Of a stretch of DNA of 5,800 bases, positions 1-5,800 are shown piece after piece; position 1 is the stretch's first letter, and every line of letters begins with the position of its first letter. The position numbers and the translations under genes were made by a program. The notes under the pieces were generated by a model, which ran no database searches, was not told where the DNA came from, and worked only from the letters and a program-made list of their open reading frames with translations. The stretch spans positions 1 through 5,800 of the forward strand of contig CALZCW010000050.1 of assembly GCA_945635805.1 (NCBI GenBank), in the 5' to 3' direction. The stretch is from an uncultured Clostridia bacterium (GTDB lineage: Bacteria > Bacillota > Clostridia > Oscillospirales > Oscillospiraceae).

Positions 1-335
1 TCCCGGTCATAAAGCTCTCCGAAATTCAGATAGTTCATGCCGCCGCCGCAAAGTCCCGGCTCCAGCACATGGGGCGCGGTGCCGTCGACGTAGGCGGTGG
101 AAAGCTGGGGGAGGATGATGCCGTCCAGAGAATCCGGGTCCGAGGAACAGAGAATGTACACGGCATCCAGCCCCCGCTCCTGGGCCGCTCTGCCGATGGC
201 GCGCATAAAAGTTGACTTGCCGCAGCCTGAGCCGCCCTTGATGATCGTGAGCTGCCGCACCTCCTGCAGCAGAGAATCATAGTGTGAAACAAAGCCGCGC
301 GGCGTACAGGCGCCGTAAAAAAATGTTGACTCCAT
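1..335 (-). CDS. Partial P-loop ATPase, PRK06851-like (N-terminal 111 residues)
   Basis: This gene starts at the ATG at 335-333 and runs off the left edge, so only its N-terminus is visible. The start is set by a strong ribosome site on the minus strand (GGAAGGAGGG, 350-341) five bases upstream. The protein opens with MESTFFYGACTPRGFVSHYD, followed by a Walker A loop GGSGCGKS at residues 34-41. Next come a CSSDPDSLDG segment (63-72) and a VDGTAPHVLEPG segment (83-94). From memory, this order (a short 'G-F-x-S-x-Y-D' lead, P-loop, 'CSSDPDSLDG' and 'DGTAPH') matches the PRK06851 family of clostridial ATPases, which have no established function. No signal peptide or membrane segment is seen. It diverges from feoAB, but that alone does not link it to iron. 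The family call is fairly firm; the role is unknown. Confidence 0.8.
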   Translation of the reverse strand, partial: MESTFFYGACTPRGFVSHYDSLLQEVRQLTIIKGGSGCGKSTFMRAIGRAAQERGLDAVYILCSSDPDSLDGIILPQLSTAYVDGTAPHVLEPGLCGGGMNYLNFGELYDR

Positions 336-340
336 AGAAA

Positions 341-350
341 CCCTCCTTCC
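341..350 (-). promoter_or_regulatory. Ribosome binding site of the PRK06851-like ATPase gene
   Basis: Read on the minus strand, this stretch is GGAAGGAGGG and ends five bases before the ATG at 335. It is an almost ideal Shine-Dalgarno sequence and fixes the start of the leftward gene. Confidence 0.75.
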
Positions 351-380
351 CTATGTTTTATGCGAAACCGCGGCCGAATG

Positions 381-410
381 TTCACCAAATACACCGCAGG
401 CGTATAGAAT
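381..410 (+). promoter_or_regulatory. Possible sigma-70-type promoter for feoAB
   Basis: TTCACC (381-386, four of six matches to TTGACA) and TAGAAT (405-410, five of six to TATAAT) are separated by 18 bases. This would place the transcript start near 417 and give a leader of under 20 bases, just enough for the ribosome site at 421-427. It lies in the 99-base gap between the divergent ATPase gene and feoA. I see no clear Fur or DtxR/IdeR palindrome and no good promoter for the leftward gene. This is pattern matching only. Confidence 0.35.
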
Positions 411-420
411 GAGTAAGACA

Positions 421-427
421 GAGGAGG
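421..427 (+). promoter_or_regulatory. Ribosome binding site of feoA
   Basis: GAGGAGG lies seven bases before the ATG at 435. It is a strong, well-spaced Shine-Dalgarno sequence that supports this feoA start. Confidence 0.75.
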
Positions 428-434
428 AATTTCC

Positions 435-668
435 ATGGAGACAACATTGAATTATCTGCGGGAGGGACAGTGCGCCCGGATCAAGACGCTGCGGATGCAG
501 GGTGCCATGCGCCGGAGGCTGCTGGACTTCGGACTTATCGAGGGCACCCGGATCCGGTGCCTGGGCTGCAGTCCCGCAGGCGACCCGGTTTTGTACTGCG
601 TGCGCGGGACGGTCCTGGCGCTGCGGAGGCAGGACAGCCGCTGCATTGCCGTGGAGACGGAGCCATGA
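435..668 (+). CDS. feoA: FeoA, ferrous iron transport accessory protein
   Basis: This is a 77-residue protein, the usual size for FeoA, a small cytoplasmic SH3-like protein that supports the FeoB iron transporter. The fold signature is clear: L-x-E-G-x-x-A-R-I-K near residues 8-17, then RRRLLDFGLIEGTRI (27-40), then PAGDPVLYCVRG (47-58) and a final basic strand LALRRQDSRCIAVE. The start follows a strong ribosome site (GAGGAGG). The stop overlaps the feoB start in an ATGA (665-668), so the two proteins are probably made in a coupled way. It has five cysteines (13, 42, 45, 55, 70), which seems many for so small a FeoA. The family call rests on motif order and on the feoB neighbour. Confidence 0.93.
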   Translation: METTLNYLREGQCARIKTLRMQGAMRRRLLDFGLIEGTRIRCLGCSPAGDPVLYCVRGTVLALRRQDSRCIAVETEP

Positions 669-2500
669 GCCTCATCGCCCTGGCGGGCAATCCCAACGTT
701 GGGAAAAGCACACTGTTCAACGCCCTCACAGGCAGAAATCAACATACCGGCAACTGGCCCGGCAAGACCGTAGAGCTTGCCCAGGGCCGGTGCCAATACA
801 AGGGAGAGGAAATTCAGATCGTGGACCTGCCGGGGGCCTATTCCCTGGTCAGCCGTTCGCCGGAGGAACAGGTGGCGGAGGACTTTCTGCGCAGCGGCGG
901 CGCCGACTGCACCGTTGCCGTCTGCGACGCCACCTGTTTGGAGCGCAGCCTGATTCTGGTGCTACAGGTCCTCGCCCTGTCGCCCAAGACGGTGGTCTGC
1001 GTCAATCTGATGGATGAGGCGCGGCGCGCAGGGCTTCAGGTGGACACGGCGAGGCTCGAACGGGAGCTGGGGGTGCCGGTGGTGGCGACCTCGGCCAACC
1101 GTGGTGAGGGAACGCAGCGCCTGCTGGAGGCCGTGCGCAGCGTCTGTGACGGCTTTGTGCCGCTGCTGCCGGAACGCGCACCCATCCGGGGCGAAACGGA
1201 GGAGGAATCCGACGCCATTGCCCGCCGCTTTGTCCTGCGGGCGGAGGAAGTGGCCTCAAAATGCGTGGAAAAAAACGCGGCAGGGAAAAATCTGACCCGG
1301 CGACTGGATCGTATTTTGCTGAACAAATGGAGCGGGTATCTGGTCATGCTGTTGTTGCTGCTGGGGGTTTTCTGGCTGACCATCGAGGGGGCCAACTACC
1401 CCTCCCAGGGCCTGCAATGGTGCTTTGACCGTCTGGGAGAACTGCTCCGTTCCGGCGCGGAACGCCTTGCTTTCCCAACCTGGCTGACCGGGGCGCTCCT
1501 TGACGGCATCTATGCCACTACCGCCCGGGTGGTGGCGGTGATGCTGCCGCCTATGGCGATCTTTTTCCCGCTCTTTACCCTGTTGGAGGACTTCGGTTAT
1601 CTGCCCCGGGTGGCCTTTCTGATGGACCACCGGTTCCGTCGGTGCGGTGCCTGCGGCAAACAATCGCTGACGCTGTGCATGGGCCTGGGCTGCAACGCCG
1701 CCGGGGTCACGGGCTGCCGCATCATCGACTCGCGGAGGGAGCGGCTCATCGCCGTGCTGACCAACGCCTTTGTGCCCTGCAACGGGCGTTTTCCTGCCTT
1801 GATCTTCCTGATCTCCCTCAGCTTTTCCGGAGGCTCGGCCCTGCTGGGGGCAGGGGTGCTGACATTGTGCCTGCTGCTGTCGGTGGCAATGACCCTTTTG
1901 GCCTCCGGCCTGCTGAGCCATACGGCGTTGAAGGGGGAGCCGTCGTCCTTTGTGCTGGAGCTGCCGCCCTATCGCAAGCCCCAGGTCGGTCAGGTGCTGG
2001 TGCGGTCCGTCCGGGACCGGACGCTGTTCGTTTTGGGTCGTGCGGCAGCCGTGGCGGCTCCGGCGGGACTGGTGATATGGCTTTTGGCCAACCTCCATAT
2101 CGGCGGGACTTCTCTGCTGCAGGGAGCGGCGGCGGTGCTGGAAAAGCCCGGCATCCTTTTGGGGATGAACGGCGCGGTGCTGCTGGCCTTTCTCCTGGGC
2201 AGCCCTGCCAACGAGCTGGTGCTGCCGATCCTGATGCTGACACTGACCGCAGGTACCGGCCTCGGCGGAGAAAGCAGCACCCAGATGGCGGGAATTCTGC
2301 TGGAAAACGGCTGGACCTGGCGGGAATCCCTCTGCACCCTGGTGTTTTTCCTGTTCCACTGGCCCTGCACCACGACCCTGCTGACCATTCGGAAAGAGAC
2401 GGGAAGCCGAAAATGGACGCTTTTGGCGCTGCTTTTGCCCACGGCTTTCGGCTGCGTGCTGTGCATCCTGCTGCATTTTGCCCTGCTGCTGATACCATGA
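665..2500 (+). CDS. feoB: FeoB, compact ferrous iron transporter with G-protein domain
   Basis: FeoB imports Fe(II) across the cytoplasmic membrane. I start it at the ATG overlapping the feoA stop, giving 611 residues; the frame stays open upstream to 470, but that part is feoA in another frame. The G domain comes first: G1 GNPNVGKS (8-15), switch I NWPGKTVE with Thr35, G3 DLPG (54-57), G4 NLMD (114-117) and G5 SAN (143-145). After a short, charged linker, about eight membrane segments begin near residue 223. Gate motifs are GLGCNAAGVTGCRIID (340-355), PCNGRFP (371-377) and SPANELVLPI (513-522). The C-terminus carries FHWPCTTTLLTIRKETGS (564-581). At 611 residues it is much shorter than the roughly 770-residue enterobacterial protein, mostly because the helical spacer after G5 is reduced. 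It follows the Clostridia-type sequence pattern, with many cysteines near the pore. No FeoC gene follows. The identity is secure; iron as the substrate is inferred from the family. Confidence 0.95.
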   Translation: MSLIALAGNPNVGKSTLFNALTGRNQHTGNWPGKTVELAQGRCQYKGEEIQIVDLPGAYSLVSRSPEEQVAEDFLRSGGADCTVAVCDATCLERSLILVLQVLALSPKTVVCVNLMDEARRAGLQVDTARLERELGVPVVATSANRGEGTQRLLEAVRSVCDGFVPLLPERAPIRGETEEESDAIARRFVLRAEEVASKCVEKNAAGKNLTRRLDRILLNKWSGYLVMLLLLLGVFWLTIEGANYPSQGLQWCFDRLGELLRSGAERLAFPTWLTGALLDGIYATTARVVAVMLPPMAIFFPLFTLLEDFGYLPRVAFLMDHRFRRCGACGKQSLTLCMGLGCNAAGVTGCRIIDSRRERLIAVLTNAFVPCNGRFPALIFLISLSFSGGSALLGAGVLTLCLLLSVAMTLLASGLLSHTALKGEPSSFVLELPPYRKPQVGQVLVRSVRDRTLFVLGRAAAVAAPAGLVIWLLANLHIGGTSLLQGAAAVLEKPGILLGMNGAVLLAFLLGSPANELVLPILMLTLTAGTGLGGESSTQMAGILLENGWTWRESLCTLVFFLFHWPCTTTLLTIRKETGSRKWTLLALLLPTAFGCVLCILLHFALLLIP

Positions 2501-2505
2501 CTGCA

Positions 2506-2549
2506 AAAAACTCCCCCACGGCGGAAAATCCGCTGCGGGGGGAGTTTTT
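2506..2549. terminator. Bidirectional rho-independent terminator between feoB and the coaE-M18 gene
   Basis: A 12-base-pair outer stem pairs 2506-2517 (AAAAACTCCCCC) with 2538-2549 (GGGGGAGTTTTT). Inside it is a second stem, GCGGA (2521-2525) with TCCGC (2529-2533), closing an AAA loop. A T run follows the G-rich arm on the plus strand, and the A run at 2505-2510 gives a T run on the minus strand. It lies between the feoB stop (2500) and the stop of the leftward gene (2557), so it can end both convergent transcripts. Confidence 0.9.
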
Positions 2550-2556
2550 ATGCGCT

Positions 2557-3957
2557 TTATTTGTCCTCGTAGAACACCTTCATGCCCTTGTAGGTCATGT
2601 AGGTGTCCAGCTTGGAGACCAGCTCCATGGGCGCGTGCATGGACAGCACGGGGACGCCCGCGTCGACGGTCTCAATGTTGCGGTTTGCCATATAGCAGGC
2701 CACCGTACCGCCGCCGCCCTGGTCGACCTTGCCCAGCTCGCCGGTCTGCCAGATGACGTCGTGGTCGGCAAAGAGCCTGCGGACATAGGCCATGACCTCT
2801 GCCGCCGCGTCGGAGGAGCCGGACTTGCCCCGGGCGCCGGTGTACTTGAAAATGCCGGTGCCGTAGTTGATCCTCGTGTTGTTGCCCTTGTCACAGGTCT
2901 CGGGGTAGAGGGGGTCGTAGGCGTTGCTCACGTCAGCCGACAGGCAGAAGGAGCCCTCAAAGCAGCGGCGCAGACAGGCCCCGGTGGCCTTGCACAGGTC
3001 GCCCATAAAGGTCTCGAAATACTCGCTCTGCATACCGCTGATGCCCATGGAGCCGATCTCCTCCTTGTCCGCCAGTACGCAGACGGCGGTCTTGGCGGGA
3101 GTGTCGATCTCCAGAATAGGCTTAAAGGCGGCGTAGGCGCAGACCCGATCGTCATGGCCGTAGGCGGCGATGAGACTGCGGTCGAAGCCCACGTCTCTGG
3201 CAGGCCCCGCGGGAACCATGGTCAGCTCGGCAGAGAGGAAATCGTCCTCGCAGATGCCGTATTTTTCGTTGAGCAGGCACAATATGGCAAACTTGATGCG
3301 GTCAGCACCTTCGTCGTCCTTCAGAGGCTTGCTGCCAAGCAGCACCCGGAGGTTTTCGCCGGTGACGCCCTCGGCCAGTGTCTTCTTCATCTGGTCGCCG
3401 GACAGGTGGACCAGCAGGTCCGTAACGCAGAAGATGGGATCGGCCGGGTCCTCGCCCACGGTGACCTTGACCACGGAGCCGTCCTTTTTGGCCACAACGC
3501 CGTGAAGGGCCAGGGGCGTCGTCGTCCACTGGTACTTCTTGATGCCGCCGTAGTAGTGGGTCTTGAAGTAGGCCATTTCGCAGTCCTCATAGAGAGGATT
3601 GGGCTTCAGATCCAGTCGGGGAGAGTCGATGTGGGCGGCGCAGATGTGAGCGCCCTTGTCCAGAGGCTCCGTGCCGACGACGGCGAAGATCACGCATTTG
3701 CCGTGGCCGTTGCCGTAGACCTTGTCGCCGGGCTTCAACTCCATCCCCGGCACCAGAGGCTTGAAGCCGTGCTTTTCAGCTTCGGCGATGGTCCAGTCCA
3801 CCGCCTCGCGCTCGATCTTGCAGTCGCTGATAAAGCGCATATACTCCCGGCAATAGGGCTCCATGGCCTGCAGATCCTCAGCGGAAATGCGGTCATAGCC
3901 GTTCTTGGGGGAGGAGAGCAGAGATTCGCGCAGAGCTTCATATTTCTTTTCTTCCAT
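2557..3957 (-). CDS. M18-family zinc aminopeptidase, alternative product from an internal start
   Basis: Translation from the internal ATG at 3957-3955 would give a 466-residue stand-alone peptidase, the normal size for M18 (aspartyl aminopeptidase-like) enzymes, which release N-terminal residues from peptides in the cytoplasm with two metal ions. The N-terminus from this ATG (MEEKKYEALRESLL, then PKNGYDR) matches how I remember clostridial M18 proteins beginning. AAAGGAG lies 11 bases upstream. All expected metal ligands are present: His109, Asp269, Glu299/Glu300, Asp342 and His441 in this numbering. Where animal enzymes have a His in the D-x-x-H-A motif, this one has Asn (DVSNA). The C-terminal half carries GARGKSGSSDA and GELGKVDQGGGGT, typical of the bacterial branch. 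Acidic-residue specificity cannot be judged from sequence. The family is secure; use of this start is inference. Confidence 0.7.
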   Translation of the reverse strand: MEEKKYEALRESLLSSPKNGYDRISAEDLQAMEPYCREYMRFISDCKIEREAVDWTIAEAEKHGFKPLVPGMELKPGDKVYGNGHGKCVIFAVVGTEPLDKGAHICAAHIDSPRLDLKPNPLYEDCEMAYFKTHYYGGIKKYQWTTTPLALHGVVAKKDGSVVKVTVGEDPADPIFCVTDLLVHLSGDQMKKTLAEGVTGENLRVLLGSKPLKDDEGADRIKFAILCLLNEKYGICEDDFLSAELTMVPAGPARDVGFDRSLIAAYGHDDRVCAYAAFKPILEIDTPAKTAVCVLADKEEIGSMGISGMQSEYFETFMGDLCKATGACLRRCFEGSFCLSADVSNAYDPLYPETCDKGNNTRINYGTGIFKYTGARGKSGSSDAAAEVMAYVRRLFADHDVIWQTGELGKVDQGGGGTVACYMANRNIETVDAGVPVLSMHAPMELVSKLDTYMTYKGMKVFYEDK

Positions 3958-4536
3958 AAGGTGTAAAACTCCTTTCAGAAATTCCTGACATTTTTCTTCA
4001 AACGCCTCGGCGGAGGCGTTGTTTTCCAAAGTAACGTCGGCGAGGGCAGAGAATTCCCCGTCGGACTTCTGGGCGGCGATCCGCTTTTTCGCGTAAGTTC
4101 GGGAGATGCCGTCGCGGCCCATGAGCCGTTCAATGCGCACTTCCTCCGGTGCGGTGACGGCGACGGTGAGGTCGCACAGGTCGGAAAGGCCGCTTTCAAA
4201 CAGGGCGATGGCGTCGATGGCGGCAAGCGCCGCGTCGGAGGAGGCCAAGAGCCGCTCCACCTCCCGGCAGACAGCCCGGTGGGTGATGCGGTTCAGCTCC
4301 TGCAGGGCGGTACTGTCGGAAAAGACAAGCTCGCCCAGGGCTTTGCGGTCCAGGCCGCCGCCAAGAAAGGCCCCGGGGAATCTTGCAGCCAGCTCTCTTA
4401 AAAGTCCGGCGTCCGTCTGCAAAAGCCGGTGATACAGGGCGTCGCAGTCGATGCACAGGCCGCCGCGCTTCTCTACGGCCCGAAGAAGGGTGGTTTTTCC
4501 GCTGCCGCTGCCGCCGGTGATGCCGATGATCTTCAT
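2557..4536 (-). CDS. Dephospho-CoA kinase fused in frame to M18-family aminopeptidase
   Basis: This is one open frame of 659 codons holding two complete enzymes. Residues 1-193 are CoaE, which phosphorylates dephospho-CoA with ATP to make coenzyme A. They show a P-loop GGSGSGKTT (8-16), DCDALYH (30-36), LNRITH (81-86), LFESGL (112-117), the lid-like RLMGRDG (137-143) and KRIAAQ (151-156). Residues 194-659 are an M18 zinc aminopeptidase. Its likely metal ligands are His302 (AAHIDSP), Asp462 (GHDDR), Glu492/Glu493 (DKEEIGS), Asp535 (SADVSNA) and His634 (SMHAP). There is no linker: CoaE ends at its usual length and the aminopeptidase begins at its usual N-terminus. The start overlaps the sua5 stop (ATGA, 4536-4533) and has GGAGG seven bases upstream. 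I know of no functional tie between the two activities. The reading frame is certain; whether one fused protein is made is not, because a ribosome site and ATG lie at the junction. Confidence 0.8.
   Translation of the reverse strand: MKIIGITGGSGSGKTTLLRAVEKRGGLCIDCDALYHRLLQTDAGLLRELAARFPGAFLGGGLDRKALGELVFSDSTALQELNRITHRAVCREVERLLASSDAALAAIDAIALFESGLSDLCDLTVAVTAPEEVRIERLMGRDGISRTYAKKRIAAQKSDGEFSALADVTLENNASAEAFEEKCQEFLKGVLHLMEEKKYEALRESLLSSPKNGYDRISAEDLQAMEPYCREYMRFISDCKIEREAVDWTIAEAEKHGFKPLVPGMELKPGDKVYGNGHGKCVIFAVVGTEPLDKGAHICAAHIDSPRLDLKPNPLYEDCEMAYFKTHYYGGIKKYQWTTTPLALHGVVAKKDGSVVKVTVGEDPADPIFCVTDLLVHLSGDQMKKTLAEGVTGENLRVLLGSKPLKDDEGADRIKFAILCLLNEKYGICEDDFLSAELTMVPAGPARDVGFDRSLIAAYGHDDRVCAYAAFKPILEIDTPAKTAVCVLADKEEIGSMGISGMQSEYFETFMGDLCKATGACLRRCFEGSFCLSADVSNAYDPLYPETCDKGNNTRINYGTGIFKYTGARGKSGSSDAAAEVMAYVRRLFADHDVIWQTGELGKVDQGGGGTVACYMANRNIETVDAGVPVLSMHAPMELVSKLDTYMTYKGMKVFYEDK
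3958..4536 (-). other. coaE: CoaE (dephospho-CoA kinase) segment of the fused frame
   Basis: This marks the first 193 codons of the fused frame. By length (E. coli CoaE is 206 residues, from memory) and by motifs it is a whole kinase, ending with the expected ADVTLENNAS strand and a final helix (AFEEKCQEFLKGVLHL). A coaE gene would normally stop about here. No stop is present in this frame before 2557. Confidence 0.88.
3969..3975 (-). promoter_or_regulatory. Internal ribosome binding site for the M18 aminopeptidase
   Basis: On the minus strand this reads AAAGGAG and ends 11 bases before the ATG at 3957. The spacing is a little long but workable. It sits exactly at the junction of the CoaE and M18 domains, as expected if the two were once, or still are, translated separately. 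Confidence 0.55.
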
Positions 4537-5573
4537 TGGTCGGCCTCCGGATCAACGACACGGAAAGCGGCCGCCTTTTTCAGACGGTTGCCCACGGCGC
4601 AGGCAATGCCGCCGCCCTCGGGACAGCGGGCATAGATGGTCTTGATCTCCGGGCGGTCCAGTTCCCGCAGGGCGGCAAACAGACCGGCGGAAAGGGTCTT
4701 CATGTCGCCGTATTTTCCGTAGGCGGTGGGGTTGCACCCGGCAAAGAGGGGCAGCTCCTCCTCAAAGCACAAGACCGCGTCTCCCTCGGTAAAGCGGCGG
4801 CGGACATAGGCGGCGGCGGCTTCTGAGCTGCCGCTGACGATATAGACCTCGGCGCTGGGGGCGTAGTGCTTGTATTTCATGCCCGGGGCGCGGACAACGG
4901 TGTCGTCGGAGATCTGCGCCAAAACGGCCCGGTCGATCTCCAATTCGCCCAGCAGATCCCGCAGCTCCTCCGGGGTGATGCCGCCGGGACGGAGCAGACG
5001 GGGCTTTTCCCCCGTCAGATCGACGATGGTGGATTCCACCCCCACCTCACAGGGACCGCCGTCGATAATGGCATCGATCCTGCCGCCGGTGCCGTAGTCG
5101 TGGAGGACGTGGGCGGCGGTGGTGGTGGAGGGCTTGCCGGAGAGATTGGCGGAGGGAGCGGCGATGGGCACGCCTGCCGCACGGATCAGCTCACGGGTCA
5201 CCTGGGTTTTGGGACAGCGGACGGCCACGGTGGAAAGCCCCGCCGTGGTCCGTTTTGGGACACAGGGCTTTACCGGCAGCACCATGGTCAAAGGCCCCGG
5301 CCAGAAGCGTTCCGCCAGAAGCCAGGCTGCCTCGGGAATATCATGGCAGTATCGTGTCAGCTCTTCTGCGCAGGAGATATGGATGATGAGGGGGTTGTCC
5401 TGGGGACGGCCCTTGGCAAGAAAGATTTTCGCCACCGCTTCCTCATCCATGGCGTTGGCGCCCAGACCGTAGACCGTCTCCGTGGGGATGGCGACCAGGC
5501 CGCCTGCGCGGATGATCTCCGCCGCCTGGGAGACGGTTGCGGGGTCGCTGGCAGGAAGAATCAGAGTTTTCAT
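4533..5573 (-). CDS. tsaC: L-threonylcarbamoyladenylate synthase, Sua5 type
   Basis: This 346-residue enzyme makes threonylcarbamoyl-AMP from threonine, bicarbonate and ATP. The TsaBD complex then uses it to form t6A at position 37 of ANN-decoding tRNAs. The YrdC domain covers about residues 8-205: [12 protein letters not shown] (30-41), KGRPQDNPL (54-62), WPGPLTMVL (91-99), [11 protein letters not shown] (139-149), GVESTIVDL (178-186) and RPGGIT (195-200). [11 protein letters not shown] (229-239) then leads into the C-terminal Sua5 domain, ending near residue 338. That extra domain and the length make it Sua5-type rather than short TsaC. Its start overlaps the prfA stop (ATGA, 5573-5570) and its stop overlaps the coaE start, so it sits in the middle of a coupled operon. 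Its ribosome site is weak (GGTGAAG), consistent with coupling to prfA. Family assignment is secure. Confidence 0.95.
   Translation of the reverse strand: MKTLILPASDPATVSQAAEIIRAGGLVAIPTETVYGLGANAMDEEAVAKIFLAKGRPQDNPLIIHISCAEELTRYCHDIPEAAWLLAERFWPGPLTMVLPVKPCVPKRTTAGLSTVAVRCPKTQVTRELIRAAGVPIAAPSANLSGKPSTTTAAHVLHDYGTGGRIDAIIDGGPCEVGVESTIVDLTGEKPRLLRPGGITPEELRDLLGELEIDRAVLAQISDDTVVRAPGMKYKHYAPSAEVYIVSGSSEAAAAYVRRRFTEGDAVLCFEEELPLFAGCNPTAYGKYGDMKTLSAGLFAALRELDRPEIKTIYARCPEGGGIACAVGNRLKKAAAFRVVDPEADQ
4543..4547 (-). promoter_or_regulatory. Ribosome binding site of the coaE-M18 frame
   Basis: GGAGG on the minus strand lies inside the last codons of sua5, about seven bases before the ATG at 4536. 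It supports that ATG as the coaE start, alongside coupling to the overlapping upstream stop. Confidence 0.6.
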
Positions 5574-5800
5574 TGCGCTTCACCGCTTTCACGGAGTTTT
5601 TCCGCCTGGTCGGCGCTGACCAACGCGTCGATGAGTTCGTCCAGATCGCCGTTCATCACGGCGTCGAGCTTATAGAGCGTCAGGCCGATGCGGTGGTCGG
5701 TGACGCGGCTCTGGGGGAAGTTGTAGGTGCGTATCTTTTCGTTGCGCATCCCCATGCCCACCTGACTGCGGCGCTGCCCGGAGTATTCCGACTCAATGCG
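5570..5800 (-). CDS. prfA: Partial prfA, peptide chain release factor 1 (C-terminal 76 residues)
   Basis: This is the C-terminal end of release factor 1, which reads UAA and UAG stops and releases the finished protein; the gene continues beyond 5800. The visible part starts [15 protein letters not shown] and runs through [24 protein letters not shown] and a final [14 protein letters not shown], all typical of the RF1 C-terminal region. The R-x-TDHR pattern fits RF1 well and continues into the expected C-terminal helix. The GGQ catalytic loop and the PxT codon-reading motif lie outside the window. The stop overlaps the sua5 start by four bases. One local difference is GMGMRNEK where most RF1 proteins I recall have G-x-GDRSE. 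Whether the full gene is intact cannot be seen. Confidence 0.93.
   Translation of the reverse strand, partial: RIESEYSGQRRSQVGMGMRNEKIRTYNFPQSRVTDHRIGLTLYKLDAVMNGDLDELIDALVSADQAEKLRESGEAQ

Noticed and set aside
351..434. A Fur or DtxR operator upstream of feoA
   Set aside because: I looked for the known palindromes on both strands and found no convincing match.
470..664. Extending feoB upstream to an ATG at 470
   Set aside because: The extra 65 codons are feoA in another frame. FeoB proteins begin just before the G1 loop, and the ATG at 665 overlaps the feoA stop as expected.
1256..2506. A 416-codon open frame on the minus strand opposite feoB
   Set aside because: Its Gln-, Arg- and His-rich translation is what the complement of Leu/Ala-rich membrane codons gives. 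feoB is the real gene here.
1642..3966. A 774-codon open frame on the plus strand crossing the end of feoB, the terminator and the antisense of the M18 gene
   Set aside because: It runs through a strong terminator and over two genes with clear families. Its translation has no recognisable motif and the low-complexity look of antisense reading in GC-rich DNA.
4866..5675. A 269-codon open frame on the plus strand opposite sua5 and the end of prfA
   Set aside because: It is rich in Gly, Asp and His without motifs, and lies fully opposite two well-supported genes.

Overview
The window looks like ordinary chromosome from a GC-rich, low-oxygen Firmicute, most likely a gut Clostridia of the Oscillospiraceae/Ruminococcaceae type (inference). 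The grounds are strong GGAGG-type ribosome sites, tightly packed genes, a Clostridia-style FeoB, and a partial ATPase of the PRK06851 type, which I know mainly from Clostridia. No RNA gene, insertion sequence, CRISPR array, phage gene or attachment site is visible. No gap between genes exceeds about 100 bases.

Left part (1-2550). A P-loop ATPase gene runs leftward off the window edge (335 to 1). It diverges from feoA-feoB (435-2500, plus strand) across a 99-base gap that must hold the control sites of both. FeoA and FeoB form a ferrous iron uptake system: FeoB is the inner-membrane transporter with a G-protein domain and FeoA is its small SH3-like partner. The two genes overlap by four bases. 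The feo unit ends at a strong hairpin (2506-2549) that also works for the opposite strand.

Right part (5800 to 2557, minus strand). A housekeeping operon runs leftward: the 3' end of prfA (release factor 1), a Sua5-type threonylcarbamoyl-AMP synthase (tRNA t6A modification), then coaE (last step of coenzyme A synthesis) joined in frame to an M18-family zinc aminopeptidase. The prfA/sua5 and sua5/coaE junctions are both 4-base ATGA overlaps, so translation is probably coupled along the chain.

The most notable point is the coaE-M18 reading frame. It has 659 codons with no stop between two complete, normally separate enzymes. A ribosome site and an ATG sit exactly where a stand-alone aminopeptidase would begin. 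The cell could therefore make a fusion, a separate aminopeptidase, or both; a one-base assembly error is the main alternative. The second point is the compact, cysteine-rich FeoB. I see no convincing evidence of a wholly new system here.
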